From Variovorax sp. Root318D1 (GTDB lineage Bacteria > Pseudomonadota > Gammaproteobacteria > Burkholderiales > Burkholderiaceae_C): 64,000 bases of DNA. Position 1 is the first letter of the stretch, and each line of letters starts with the position of its first letter. A program made the position numbers and the translations under genes. Of the stretch, positions 27,980 to 37,107 are shown one piece after another. The notes beneath the pieces are model-generated. The model had not been told where the DNA came from. It saw only the letters and a program-made list of their open reading frames with translations, and did not search any database. The stretch spans positions 249,755 through 313,754 of the forward strand of contig NZ_LMCQ01000012.1 of NCBI RefSeq assembly GCF_001424835.1, given 5' to 3'.

Positions 27980-28489
27980 ATGCCGTTTTTGCCTTGCGAT
28001 GGCACATGGTGCAACATCGAGGTTATTCCAAACGCACAAATTTTCCTTTCTCCAGAAGAAGCAAACGCCGCGCCCGGCGCCTTCGTGGTCATCGACACCA
28101 ACATCGCGCTCGATCTGCTGGTGTTCGACAACCCCGACTGCCTGCCGCTGGCCGCCGCGCTCGCAGCCAGCCAATTGCGCTGGCTGGCGACGGCCGCCAT
28201 GCGCAGCGAGCTTGCGCGGGTGCTCGGCTACCCGCTCATCGCGGCGCGGCTGGCGCGCAGGAACCTGGCGGCAGAGGCCGTTCTCGCAGCCTTCGACGAG
28301 CGCGTGCAACTGGTTGCGGAGGCGCCGCCGCGCGCCCCTTGCGTCTGCAAGGACCCCGACGACCAGGTCTTCATCGACCTCGCGGTCGCGCGGCGCGCAC
28401 GGCTGCTCAGCAAGGACCAGGCCGTGCTGACCATGCGCAAGCGCCTCGCGGCGCAAGGCGTGGTGGTGCAGGCGCTGCTGGCGCTTTAA
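27980..28489 (+). CDS. PIN-domain protein, putative ribonuclease toxin
   Basis: 169 residues. A PIN fold starts at VVIDTNIALDLL, with catalytic Asp39 and a second acidic residue in RSELARVLGYPL; DPDDQVFIDLAVA and LLSKDQAVL supply the other Asp residues, so the metal site looks complete. Such proteins are often toxins of type II systems, but no antitoxin-sized gene lies next to it. The N-terminal 33 residues are unusual for PIN proteins and may not be translated. Its stop overlaps the stop of the opposing kinase-like gene by four bases. Confidence 0.75.
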   Translation: MPFLPCDGTWCNIEVIPNAQIFLSPEEANAAPGAFVVIDTNIALDLLVFDNPDCLPLAAALAASQLRWLATAAMRSELARVLGYPLIAARLARRNLAAEAVLAAFDERVQLVAEAPPRAPCVCKDPDDQVFIDLAVARRARLLSKDQAVLTMRKRLAAQGVVVQALLAL

Positions 28490-29409
28490 CCGCCGGAGGT
28501 GGAGGGCGGCGGCGCGCTGCAGTGCCAGCGCCCCAAGAGCCGCGCCACCGCGCGCACGCGCTGCGTGTCGCGGCCCCAGCGGCGGCTGGCCGGCAGCTTC
28601 TGCGCCCACTTCATGCGCCGCGCCGCCTCGGCGATACGCTGCCGCACCTCCTCGCCCACTTCTGCGAGCGCGGCGTGCCAGTGCAGGCCGGCGGCTTCGG
28701 GCGCGGCGGCCTCCAGCATCATGGCCGTGGAGTGCAGGTAGCTGAGCCAGTCGCGCGCCTGGCATTCGGCCAGCGTCATCACTTCGGCCGGGTCATCCTC
28801 GAAGTCGATGTAGCCGATAACCCCATCGGGGCACTGCACCAGGTTGCGGTCGAAGGCCTGGCTCAGGTGCTGGCCGCGCACGTGCACCTGCGCGATGGCG
28901 GCCAGCCCTTCGCGCCAGACCGCGAGCAGTGCGGCAGGCCCAGCCGCGGCCGCCTGGTCGAGCTTCTCCTGCAGCACGACGGTGGTTCGGCCGCTTTCGC
29001 CCAGGTCGGAAATCAGCAGGCCGTCCGGCTGCTGCGCCAGCACCACGGGCACACGCAAACCCGCGGCCGCCAGCTGCCGCAGGCGCCGGGCCTCGGTGGC
29101 AATGGCCGCCTCGCCGCCCGGATTGGGCACCGGCTTGATGATGTCCAGCCGCGCCATGCGTGCAACGGCCGCCATCACGCGGTAGCCCCACTTGCCGTGG
29201 CGCGGACCGGCCTTCTTGAGCCACACGCGCTCGCTGCCCAGGCGGTGGCTGGCCACGTTCTTCTGCTGCTTGGGCAGCGTGAGGCGCAGGAACTCGGCGT
29301 AGTCGCCTGGAGCCGGCGCAAAGGGCTGCGCATCGAGGGGCGCCGGCGCCGAAGCCGCACCCTTGGCGCCCTGGAGCCGCGCCGAAGCACCGCGTCGCAA
29401 AGGGTTCAT
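28486..29409 (-). CDS. Lipopolysaccharide-kinase-like (WaaP/BUD32-like) protein
   Basis: 307 residues with a protein-kinase-like core. The glycine-loop/lysine region is near 55-75 ([19 protein letters not shown]), and a conserved Glu is in [12 protein letters not shown]. The catalytic/metal part is [19 protein letters not shown] near 210-228, where the Asn and IDFED resemble the HxxN...IDF(E/D)D of WaaP/KdkA kinases. It might phosphorylate a sugar or lipid A core, but the HRD-type His is not obvious and activity is unproven. Start codon and the stop of the upstream gene share ATGA, so translation is coupled. Confidence 0.7.
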   Translation of the reverse strand: MNPLRRGASARLQGAKGAASAPAPLDAQPFAPAPGDYAEFLRLTLPKQQKNVASHRLGSERVWLKKAGPRHGKWGYRVMAAVARMARLDIIKPVPNPGGEAAIATEARRLRQLAAAGLRVPVVLAQQPDGLLISDLGESGRTTVVLQEKLDQAAAAGPAALLAVWREGLAAIAQVHVRGQHLSQAFDRNLVQCPDGVIGYIDFEDDPAEVMTLAECQARDWLSYLHSTAMMLEAAAPEAAGLHWHAALAEVGEEVRQRIAEAARRMKWAQKLPASRRWGRDTQRVRAVARLLGRWHCSAPPPSTSGG

Positions 29410-31103
29410 GCGGCCAGCGGCAGGTTCGACACCAGGCCGTGCGGCCCCTGCGTCACGGGCTGAAAGCTCTCGGCACTGGCCAGCGGCCAGTAGGTGCGGA
29501 ACACGTTGTGCTGCTTGTCGAGCGGGCCGAGGAGGGCGCCAGGCTGCACCTGCATCACCAGGTTGCTCAAGAGACGCACCTCGGTGTCGGAGATGCGCCG
29601 CACGATGTGGTGCGCGGTGATCTGCTGCGGATGGTCGAGGCCCGCGGCCTGCACCAGCTCCTGCAGCGCATGCAGCGTGCTGCGGTGGAAGTTGCGCACG
29701 CGGTCGGCCTTGGTCGGCACCACCAGCGCCTGCTGGCGCACCGGGTCCTGCGTGGTGACGCCGGTGGGGCAATGGCCCGTGTGGCAGCTTTGCGCCTGGA
29801 TGCAGCCCAGGGCCATCATGAAGCCGCGCGCCGCGTTGCACCAGTCGGCGCCCAGCGCCATCATGCGCGCCACGTCGAAGGCCGTGATCACCTTGCCGGC
29901 ACAGCCCAGCTTGATGCGGTGGCGCAGGTTCACGCCGATGAGGGTGTTGTGCACCAGCAGCAGGCCCTCCTGCAGCGGCGCGCCCACGTGGTCGCTGAAC
30001 TCGACCGGCGCGGCACCGGTGCCGCCCTCGGCGCCGTCGACCACGATGAAGTCCGGCGTGATGCCGGTCGCCTGCATGGCCTTGACGATGGCGAACCACT
30101 CCCACGGATGGCCGAGGCAGAACTTGAAGCCGGTCGGCTTGCCGCCCGAAAGCTCGCGCAGCCTGGCGATGAAATGCATCATCTCGATGGGCGTGGAGAA
30201 GGCGCCGTGCGAGGCGGGCGAAATGCAGTCCACGCCCACCCGTACGCCCCGGGCCGCCGCGATCTCGGTCGTGACCTTGGGCGCCGGCAGCACGCCGCCG
30301 TGCCCGGGCTTGGCGCCCTGGCTCAGCTTGAGCTCGATCATCTTCACCTGCGGATCGCGCGCATTGGCGCTGAATCGCTCGGCGTTGAAACTCCCGTCCT
30401 CGTTGCGGCAGCCGAAGTAGCCCGAGCCGATTTCCCAGATCAGGTCGCCGCCGTGCACGCGGTGGTGCTGCGAAATGGAGCCCTCGCCCGTGTCATGTGC
30501 AAAGCCGCCCATCTTGGCGCCTTGGTTGAGCGCGAGGATGGCGTTGGCCGACAGCGCGCCGAAGCTCATGGCGGAAATATTGAAAACGCTGGCGCTGTAA
30601 GGCTGTGTGCAAACCTGCGCCGGATTGGCCTCCGTGGGCTGCGGCGTGCCGCCGATCACGATGCGGAAGTCGTGGTTGTCGAGCCGGGTCGGCTGCATCG
30701 AATGGTTGATCCACTCGTAGCCCGCAATGGTCACGTTGAGTTGCGTCCCGAAAGGGCGGTTGTCCGGGTCGCCCTTGGCGCGCTGGTACACCAGCGAACG
30801 CTGCGCGCGCGAAAACGGCGCCGCCTCGGAGTCGCTCTCGATGAAGTACTGGCGCATTTCCGGCCGGATGAATTCCAGCAGAAAGCGCAGGTGGCCGATC
30901 ACCGGGTAGTTGCGCAGGATGGCGTGGCGCGTCTGGCGCAGGTCGTGCACGCCGGTGCCGGTGAGCGCCGCAAAAACCACCAGTGCCACCCAGGCGGCCC
31001 ACAGGTGCGGGGACACCAGCACGGCGGCCAGGCTGGCGGCGAGGCCCGCCGCGCACAGGGCAAAGGCGCTGTAACGCGTTGGAAACGGAATAATCGTGGG
31101 CAT
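29406..31103 (-). CDS. FMN-binding glutamate synthase family protein
   Basis: 565 residues. Two membrane spans at the N-terminus (about 10-30 and 33-52) are followed by the FMN-binding TIM barrel of the glutamate synthase large chain (about 130-500): [36 protein letters not shown], and [21 protein letters not shown] [13 protein letters not shown]. Cysteines in [15 protein letters not shown] fit the 3Fe-4S cluster site. The amidotransferase half is missing, so it is not a complete glutamate synthase. Function in bacteria is uncertain. It is coupled to the kinase-like gene behind it. Confidence 0.9.
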   Translation of the reverse strand: MPTIIPFPTRYSAFALCAAGLAASLAAVLVSPHLWAAWVALVVFAALTGTGVHDLRQTRHAILRNYPVIGHLRFLLEFIRPEMRQYFIESDSEAAPFSRAQRSLVYQRAKGDPDNRPFGTQLNVTIAGYEWINHSMQPTRLDNHDFRIVIGGTPQPTEANPAQVCTQPYSASVFNISAMSFGALSANAILALNQGAKMGGFAHDTGEGSISQHHRVHGGDLIWEIGSGYFGCRNEDGSFNAERFSANARDPQVKMIELKLSQGAKPGHGGVLPAPKVTTEIAAARGVRVGVDCISPASHGAFSTPIEMMHFIARLRELSGGKPTGFKFCLGHPWEWFAIVKAMQATGITPDFIVVDGAEGGTGAAPVEFSDHVGAPLQEGLLLVHNTLIGVNLRHRIKLGCAGKVITAFDVARMMALGADWCNAARGFMMALGCIQAQSCHTGHCPTGVTTQDPVRQQALVVPTKADRVRNFHRSTLHALQELVQAAGLDHPQQITAHHIVRRISDTEVRLLSNLVMQVQPGALLGPLDKQHNVFRTYWPLASAESFQPVTQGPHGLVSNLPLAA

Positions 31104-31160
31104 GGAAATGAGTGGACTGCCGGAGCCTGCTGCATCATAGAGGGCTGCCCCGAACTTGCC

Positions 31161-31946
31161 ATGATGACGACCACCAACGACACCCCCCAGGCCGCAGCGC
31201 CCGCGTCCACCCCCCTCGGCCCTGACGATTTCGACGCTCTCGACCAGGCGCTCGACGCCATGCGCGAGCACGACGAGGAAATTCCCCAGTGGGAGTTCTG
31301 CGAAGGCTTCATGGCCGCGCTGATCTGCACCCGCCGCACCATCGAGCCGGCCGAATACTGGCCCGTGCTGCTGGGCGACGGCTTCGTGCCGGCCCAGCAC
31401 ATGGAATTCGTCTGGAACTGGAAGCGCCGCTGGCGCGAGATCGAAGAAGGCCTGGACGCCGGCGTGCAGTCGCTCGACGACGAACGCAGCTGGCAGCCCG
31501 AGGTGCTCGATACCCGTGGCGCCATTGCCTCGTTGCCCGAGGAAGAGCGCGCCGCGGTCGAGGGCGACGAAATTCCCTCCTTCGCGCAGGTCTGGGCGCT
31601 GGGCTTCATGTATGCGGTCGAAAACTGGCCCGAGGACTGGGCCACGCCGCGCGACAAGGAAGCCGCGCAGATGCTCGACGACGCACTCGACAACATCGTC
31701 GCGCTGACCGAGGACGACAAGGCCAAGCCCACGCTCTCGATGTTCAGCGACGACGGCCCGCCCAGCGTGAGCCAGCAGCGCCTGGACGATTTCGGCGCCG
31801 CCATCTGGGCCGTGTACGACCTGCGCCAGCTCTGGAAGAGCCTGGGTCCGAAGGTAGAGACCATCCGCAAGGAAGCGACCCCCGGCCGCAACGATCCCTG
31901 CCCCTGCGGCAGCGGAAAAAAATACAAGAAGTGCCACGGTGCCTGA
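31161..31946 (+). CDS. UPF0149 / SEC-C motif protein
   Basis: 261 residues, acidic. The UPF0149 (YgfB/YecA-like) region runs from about residue 20 to 230 ([27 protein letters not shown]). The extreme C-terminus is a SEC-C zinc finger, [17 protein letters not shown], with the CxC...C[HC] ligands seen in SecA. Such proteins probably touch the translocon or ribosome; role unknown. The stop overlaps the GTG start of the MFS gene by eight bases. It is divergent from the glutamate-synthase-like gene. Confidence 0.9.
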   Translation: MMTTTNDTPQAAAPASTPLGPDDFDALDQALDAMREHDEEIPQWEFCEGFMAALICTRRTIEPAEYWPVLLGDGFVPAQHMEFVWNWKRRWREIEEGLDAGVQSLDDERSWQPEVLDTRGAIASLPEEERAAVEGDEIPSFAQVWALGFMYAVENWPEDWATPRDKEAAQMLDDALDNIVALTEDDKAKPTLSMFSDDGPPSVSQQRLDDFGAAIWAVYDLRQLWKSLGPKVETIRKEATPGRNDPCPCGSGKKYKKCHGA

Positions 31947-33180
31947 CACCGGGCCGGCCAGCGCAGCGCTGACACCGCGCGCGGCGTGGGCCATGGTGCT
32001 GGCGCTTTGCGCCGGGGTGGCGCTGAGCCAGGCCTTTCGCACCGTGGGCGCCATCATGGCGAGCCCGCTGCAGGCCGACTTCAGGCTCTCGGCCCAGGCA
32101 CTCGGCATTTTCTCGGGGGCATTCCATTTCGCCTTTGGCGCGATGCAGCTCTTCATGGGCATCGGCATCGACCTGCACGGCGTGCGGCGCACGGTGCTCG
32201 TCGCCTTTCCGATCGCCATTGCGGGCGCGCTGCTGTCGGCGGTGGCGCCCAGCTACCTGGTGCTGGTGGCGGGGCAGGCGCTGATCGGCATCGGCTGCGC
32301 GCCGGCCTTCCTGGTGTGTACCGTGTTCATCGCGCGGCACTTTCCGGCGGCGCGCTTTGCCACCGTGTCGGGCCTGGTGCTGGCCATCGGCGGCGTCGGC
32401 ATGCTGGTGACAGGCACGCCGCTCGCGTGGCTGGTGCAGGCGTATTCCTGGCGCGCCGGGTTCCTGGTGCTGGCCGTGGCCTCGGCGCTGGCTTGGCTCG
32501 CGATCTGGCACTGGGTGCACGAGCCCGCGTCGGCCGTGCCGAAGGTGAACGAGTCCATTCCCGAGGCGATCCGCCAATTCGGTGCGCTGCTGGCCATGCC
32601 GCACACGCTGGGCATCGTGCTGCTCGGCGCCGTGACCTATGCCGCGTTCATCTCGCTGCGCGGCCTCTGGCTCGGTCCGCTCATGATGGAGCGCCACGGC
32701 TATTCGCTGGTGCAAAGCGGCAACGTCGCGCTGGCGGTGTCGGTGATCTCGCTCTTCGGTGCGCCGCTGTTCGGGCGCCTGGACCGCGACGGTCCTGCGC
32801 GCCGCCGCTGGATCGTGGCCTGCGCACTCGGCTATGCGGGCCTGTTCGCGCTCATCGCCTTCACGCACTCGGCATGGCTGGACATCGGCGGCATGGTGCT
32901 CATCGGCATGCTCTCAGGCTTCATCGTCTGGCAATACGCCGACGTGCGCGTGGCCTACCCAGTCACGCTCACGGGCCGCGCGATGGCGGTGTTCACCATG
33001 GCGATGTTCCTCGGCGTGGCGCTCATGCAATGGGGCACCGGCGTGGCGGCCTCGGTGGCCGCGGCGCATGGCGGCGATCCGCTCACGGCCGTGCTGGCCA
33101 CCATCGCCCTGCTGCTGTTGCTGGGTATCGCGGGCTTCGCGTGGCTGCCCGCGCCCAAGGCCGCAGCCCTCAGATCTTGA
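31939..33180 (+). CDS. MFS transporter
   Basis: 413 residues, about 12 spans. Signature between spans 2 and 3: [15 protein letters not shown]. It begins with GTG at 31939, inside the end of the SEC-C gene, so it is translationally coupled. It is a paralogue of the transporter at 2732-4027 over the whole length ([37 protein letters not shown]). Substrate unknown. It ends tail-to-tail with the GNAT gene, overlapping it by 11 bases. Confidence 0.92.
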   Translation: MPDTGPASAALTPRAAWAMVLALCAGVALSQAFRTVGAIMASPLQADFRLSAQALGIFSGAFHFAFGAMQLFMGIGIDLHGVRRTVLVAFPIAIAGALLSAVAPSYLVLVAGQALIGIGCAPAFLVCTVFIARHFPAARFATVSGLVLAIGGVGMLVTGTPLAWLVQAYSWRAGFLVLAVASALAWLAIWHWVHEPASAVPKVNESIPEAIRQFGALLAMPHTLGIVLLGAVTYAAFISLRGLWLGPLMMERHGYSLVQSGNVALAVSVISLFGAPLFGRLDRDGPARRRWIVACALGYAGLFALIAFTHSAWLDIGGMVLIGMLSGFIVWQYADVRVAYPVTLTGRAMAVFTMAMFLGVALMQWGTGVAASVAAAHGGDPLTAVLATIALLLLLGIAGFAWLPAPKAAALRS

Positions 33181-33484
33181 AGGCGCGCTGGATGTCGGGC
33201 CGCACCAGGTCGGCGTATTCGCGGTGCTTGCGGATGTAGCCTGCAATGAACTGGCACACCGGAATCACGTGCAGGCCTTTGGCGCGCGCCTCGTCGAGCA
33301 CATGCCGTGCAATGCCCGAGCCCACGCCCTTGCCTTCGTGCTCGGGCAGCACCTCGGTGTGGGTGAACATGATGGCGTCGGTCAGCAGGTTGTATTCGGC
33401 GTAGGCCGCGAGCTGGCCCTCGAGCGCGGCTTCGTAGCGGTGCTGGGCTTCGTTGTTGGTGATGACGAGGTTGCTGTTGCTCAT
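33170..33484 (-). CDS. GNAT-family N-acetyltransferase (small, YidJ/GtR1-like)
   Basis: 104 residues, the length of the minimal GNAT group. The acetyl-CoA loop is present as LPEHEGKGVGSGIARHVLDEARAKG, followed by the strand IPVCQFIAGYIRKHREYADLV, as in small bacterial and human GTLF3B-like acetyltransferases. Substrate unknown. The start overlaps the stop of the upstream NTF2-like gene (ATGA). Confidence 0.9.
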   Translation of the reverse strand: MSNSNLVITNNEAQHRYEAALEGQLAAYAEYNLLTDAIMFTHTEVLPEHEGKGVGSGIARHVLDEARAKGLHVIPVCQFIAGYIRKHREYADLVRPDIQRAFKI

Positions 33485-33975
33485 GGTTGGCGTGCGAGAT
33501 AGGTGGCGAGATTGGCGGCCGCGGTGGCGCGTACCTTGTTGCGCAGCATCGGCGTCCAGCCAAGCAGAAGGCCGGGCGTTCCCAGGGCTTGGCGCGACCA
33601 GGTCCAGAAGGCAAAGCTGTCGCGCTGCGTGGCAATCAGCCCGTCGGGCGTGAAGCTGAAGCGCGAATCGATGCTGTTGTCGACCAGCCGGCCGGTGGCG
33701 CTGAAGCGGTAGTGCGCGTCCCAGTGGGCCTGGCCGCTGGTGTCGTCGGCGTGCACGTCGCGCCACGTCAGCCGCCAGACGTCGGCGCCCTTGGCCCGGG
33801 TGGCATCGCACAGCATGCGCCACATGCCGCCCACCTGGCGCCGGCCGCGCAGCGAAAATGCCTCGTCGTCGAATGCCGCATCGCTGGCATAGCAGGCCGC
33901 CATGGCGGGGCCGTCGAGCCTTGAAAAGGCTTGGTAGAAGCGCTCGATGGTCTGGGCGTTGGCTGCTGCTGTCAT
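33481..33975 (-). CDS. SnoaL/NTF2-like protein
   Basis: 164 residues. A cone-shaped NTF2-like fold is indicated by the N-terminal helix TIERFYQAFSRLDGPAMAACYASDAAFDDEAF and the strands WDAHYRFSATGRLVDNSIDSRFSFTPDGLI. Family members are isomerases, hydrolases or ligand binders; no specific activity can be called. It follows the cinA-like gene after one base and overlaps the GNAT gene, so the three are cotranscribed. Confidence 0.88.
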   Translation of the reverse strand: MTAAANAQTIERFYQAFSRLDGPAMAACYASDAAFDDEAFSLRGRRQVGGMWRMLCDATRAKGADVWRLTWRDVHADDTSGQAHWDAHYRFSATGRLVDNSIDSRFSFTPDGLIATQRDSFAFWTWSRQALGTPGLLLGWTPMLRNKVRATAAANLATYLARQP

Positions 33976-33976
33976 G

Positions 33977-34519
33977 TCATGGGGCCTCTTTTGTTGTGTT
34001 TGAATGCGGGCCGAGCAGGCCCACCAATGTCTGGAGCGCGTAGTGCACCGTGGCCGCGCGCACGGCGGCGCGGTCGCCCTCGAAGCGGCGGCGCTCGGTG
34101 CGAACCTGCCCGCCGACCGACCAGCCGAACCACACGGTGCCGACCGGCTTCTCGGGGCTGCCGCCGGTCGGGCCGGCCACGCCGGTCACGGCCACTGCCG
34201 CCTGGGCCGCCGATCGCGCGATGGCGCCTTCGGCCATGGCGCGCGCCACGGCTTCGCTGACCGCGCCGTGGGTGTCGATCAGCGCCGCATCGACGCCCAG
34301 CAGCTCGATCTTGGCTGCGTTGGAATAGGTGACGAAGCCGCGCTCGAACCATGCGCTGGAGCCTGCGAGATCGGTGCACGCGCCCGCAATGAGGCCGCCG
34401 GTGCAGCTTTCGGCCGTGGCCATCATCCAGCCCTTCTTCAGCAGCAGATCGGCGGTGGCCGCCACCAGCGCGGGCGTGGCCTGGTCGGCAAGAAAGTTCG
34501 ACGGGGAGGACGGTTCCAT
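33977..34519 (-). CDS. CinA-family protein (nicotinamide-nucleotide amidohydrolase, PncC type)
   Basis: 180 residues, matching the stand-alone C-terminal CinA domain. Motifs: ATAESCTGGLIAGACTDLAGSSAWF with the catalytic Ser near residue 37, GFVTYSNAAKIELLGV, and AVAVTGVAGPTGGSPEKPVGTVW. PncC deamidates NMN to nicotinate mononucleotide in NAD recycling. Two starts are possible: 34519, with GGTGA upstream, and 34534, overlapping the pgpA stop. It follows pgpA as in many betaproteobacteria. Confidence 0.92.
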   Translation of the reverse strand: MEPSSPSNFLADQATPALVAATADLLLKKGWMMATAESCTGGLIAGACTDLAGSSAWFERGFVTYSNAAKIELLGVDAALIDTHGAVSEAVARAMAEGAIARSAAQAAVAVTGVAGPTGGSPEKPVGTVWFGWSVGGQVRTERRRFEGDRAAVRAATVHYALQTLVGLLGPHSNTTKEAP

Positions 34520-34527
34520 GAAGTTCT

Positions 34528-35130
34528 TCACCATGCGCGCCAGAGCGCAATGACCAGGAGCGTGCAGAACGCTGCCACCAGGTCGTCCAGGATGATGCCG
34601 AAACCGGCGCGCCACCAGCGCACATTGGAGGCGTCGCGTTGCTTGAACAAGCCATCGGCCCAGGCCACCGGACCGGGCTTGGCCGCATCGAAGAAGCGGA
34701 ACAGGCCGAACGCGATGACCTGCGCGAGCAGGCCCGCCGGCGTGACCAGCCACAGCACGATCCAGAACGCGATCACCTCGTCCCACACGATGCTGCCTGG
34801 GTCCGCCACGCCCATGTCGCGTGCCGTGACGCTGCAGGCCCACCAGCCGATGGCCAGCGAGGCCAGGATGACCCAGCCGATGGTGGCGGGCGTGAGCCAT
34901 AGCTGCATCACGACGAAGGCCGCCCAGGCCCACAGCGTGCCGACGGTGCCGGGCGCGGTGCGGGGCAGCCCGGAACCAAAGCCCAGGGCGATGAAGTGGG
35001 CCGGGTGGGAGAGCAGAAAGCCGATCGTCGGACGGTGGGGCGTGGCTTGCGGCATGGCGCCTGCGGAAGAAGCAGAGGGGGCGGGAGAAGGGGGAGAAGC
35101 GGCTTGCATCAAGGTCAGAGTGTCGCGCAT
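34528..35130 (-). CDS. pgpA: Phosphatidylglycerophosphatase A
   Basis: Dephosphorylates phosphatidylglycerol phosphate in the inner membrane. 200 residues with about four spans. Family motifs: GFGSGLPRTAPGTVGTL near residue 50, DEVIAFW near 117, FRFFDAAKPGPV near 143, and FGIILDDLVAA near 175. The first 35 residues are Ser/Pro/Ala-rich and may be an over-long start. It is separated from thiL by a convergent plus-strand lipoprotein gene, although the two are usually neighbours. Confidence 0.93.
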   Translation of the reverse strand: MRDTLTLMQAASPPSPAPSASSAGAMPQATPHRPTIGFLLSHPAHFIALGFGSGLPRTAPGTVGTLWAWAAFVVMQLWLTPATIGWVILASLAIGWWACSVTARDMGVADPGSIVWDEVIAFWIVLWLVTPAGLLAQVIAFGLFRFFDAAKPGPVAWADGLFKQRDASNVRWWRAGFGIILDDLVAAFCTLLVIALWRAW

Positions 35131-35271
35131 TCGGGCGCTGCCCCGCGCCGCGCGGTGTCGCCGAGGTGGTCAGGCGATCGCCGTAGGCGTTGCAGGCCGT
35201 CCGATGTATTCGCCGGCGCCAATGGCCGTCGTATGCTCGGCGGCTCGATTTCAAAAGAAGGGATGGTCATC

Positions 35272-35982
35272 ATGAAAAGAACCCCAATCCGTTTCAGCGC
35301 CTTTTGGCTGTGCCTTGCGTTCAGTGTGCTGCTCGCGGCCTGCGGCAACAAGGAGGCGGAGCAGCGCACCGCCTTCATCGGCTTCCTGCAGACCCGCGTG
35401 CTCGACAAGCCGGGCCTGCGCGTGCCCACGCTCACGACCGAAGAGAAAGCCTCTTTCGGCGACTATGCGCAGCACTACGCGGTGATTGCCGATTTCAACG
35501 AAGGCATGAACAAGTCGGTCGGCCAACCGATGAGCCAGGTGATGGCCAAGGGTGCGCTCCGGTCGGTGGCCGATTTGGCATCGCGGCGCGACGACCTGAA
35601 GGCTGCCAAGGATGGCCTGGGCGGCCTGCGCACCGCGCTCGACAAGGAGCTGGCCAAGGCCGACGCCGCGCGTGCCGGCCTCAAGCAGCCGGACGACCTG
35701 AAGCAGGTCTACGGCAAGGCTTATGAAAAGACCGTCGCCACGCCGGCCGCCACCTTCAAGGAGGTGTTCCCCGCGCTCGATTCCGTGTTCGACGGCGCGC
35801 TCGCGGTGGGTGACTATCTCGAAAAGAACAAGTCGAAGATCCAGGTGTCGGGCGCATCCATGACCGTGAGCGATCCGGCCGTGCAGGCCGAGCTCAACAA
35901 GATGCTGCAGGACCTCAATGGCCACTCGAAGGCCATCAACGCCGCGCAATCAAAGATGCAGGCGATGGTCCGCGGGTCCTGA
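35272..35982 (+). CDS. DUF3053 family lipoprotein (YiaF-like)
   Basis: 236 residues. Lipoprotein signal with lipobox LLAAC near residues 17-21, then the DUF3053 pattern CGNKEAEQRTAFIGFLQTRVL and SFGDYAQHYAVIADFNEGMN. The rest is helical and charged, ending near residue 236. Function unknown. ATGs at 35263 and 35272 are in frame; 35272 has the better-spaced AAGGG. It is inserted between thiL and pgpA in opposite orientation, and its stop abuts the thiL stop. Confidence 0.88.
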   Translation: MKRTPIRFSAFWLCLAFSVLLAACGNKEAEQRTAFIGFLQTRVLDKPGLRVPTLTTEEKASFGDYAQHYAVIADFNEGMNKSVGQPMSQVMAKGALRSVADLASRRDDLKAAKDGLGGLRTALDKELAKADAARAGLKQPDDLKQVYGKAYEKTVATPAATFKEVFPALDSVFDGALAVGDYLEKNKSKIQVSGASMTVSDPAVQAELNKMLQDLNGHSKAINAAQSKMQAMVRGS

Positions 35983-36942
35983 TCAGCCGAAGTGGTCGAA
36001 GGAGCCGAAGCGCTGCGCCACCGGCGTGCCGCTCGCGTCCACGATGCGCAGCCCGGCATCGGCCTCGATGCGGCCGATGCGCGTGACGCGCGTGGCGCTT
36101 TCTTTGCCGGCCTGTTCGACCGCGGCCCGTGCGGAGGGTGCCGCGGTGAAGACCAGCTCGTAGTCGTCGCCGCCTGACAAAGCGCAGGTGCGCAGCACGT
36201 CGGAGCCGAGGCCGGAGGATGCTGCGGCCGACACAACCGAAACGGCTGCATCGGCATCGAGCGTGGCGCCCACGCGGCTCGAGGCGAGGATGTGGCCCAG
36301 GTCGCCGACCAGCCCGTCGCTCACGTCCACGGCCGAGGACGCTGTGCCGCGCAGCGCCAGGCCCAGCGCCACGCGCGGCGTGGGCTGTTCCATGCGTTGC
36401 CGAGCCATGGTGAACACATCGGCCGGCAGTGCGAGCGTGCCGCGAAACACTTCGAGCGCGAGCCGCGCATCGCCGAGCGTGCCGCTGACCCAGATGTCGT
36501 CGTCGACGCGCGCGCCCGATCGCAGCAGCGCCGCGCCGGTCGGCACTTCGCCGAACACCGTGATGCAGATGTTGAGTGGCCCGCGCGTGGTGTCGCCGCC
36601 CACGAGCTCGCAGCCGTGTTCGTCGGCCAGCGCAAAAAGCCCGCGCGAAAAGCCTTCGAGCCACGACTCGTCGACACCCGGCAACGCGAGTGCGAGCGTG
36701 AAGGCCAGAGGCTTGGCACCGCAAGCCGCCAGGTCGCTGAGGTTCACCGCCAGCGCCTTGTGGCCGAGCCGCGCCGCATCGACGGTCGAGAGAAAGTGCC
36801 GCCCTTCGACCAGCATGTCGGAGGACACGGCCAGCTGCATGCCGGGTGCCGGTGCCAGCAATGCGCAGTCGTCGCCGACGCCCAGCGGGGAGCGCTTGGC
36901 GGGGCGTTTGAAGTAGCGTGCGATCAGGTCGAATTCACCCAT
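35983..36942 (-). CDS. thiL: Thiamine-monophosphate kinase
   Basis: Makes thiamine diphosphate from the monophosphate with ATP. 319 residues, normal length. Starts with MGEFDLIARYF. The AIRS-fold motifs are visible: GVGDDCALL, SSDMLVEGRHF, NLSDLAACGAKPLAFTLALALP, GGDTTRGP and DVSDGLVGDLGHI. The start at 36942 excludes a 24-residue upstream extension without conservation. No THI-box riboswitch was seen upstream. Confidence 0.97.
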   Translation of the reverse strand: MGEFDLIARYFKRPAKRSPLGVGDDCALLAPAPGMQLAVSSDMLVEGRHFLSTVDAARLGHKALAVNLSDLAACGAKPLAFTLALALPGVDESWLEGFSRGLFALADEHGCELVGGDTTRGPLNICITVFGEVPTGAALLRSGARVDDDIWVSGTLGDARLALEVFRGTLALPADVFTMARQRMEQPTPRVALGLALRGTASSAVDVSDGLVGDLGHILASSRVGATLDADAAVSVVSAAASSGLGSDVLRTCALSGGDDYELVFTAAPSARAAVEQAGKESATRVTRIGRIEADAGLRIVDASGTPVAQRFGSFDHFG

Positions 36943-37107
36943 GGGGCGAGCATAAGCGCTACTACGTCCCTGGATGACCTTCGTGCTTCGCACGGCAGGT
37001 CTTCGATCCGACAACGTGCCTCAGATTCGCCCAAGTTTGAATGGAGAGTGCAGCGTGGCTCAGCGTTACTTGGCTGCAGCCTGACGGACAACTGAAGCCG
37101 GGGCACC

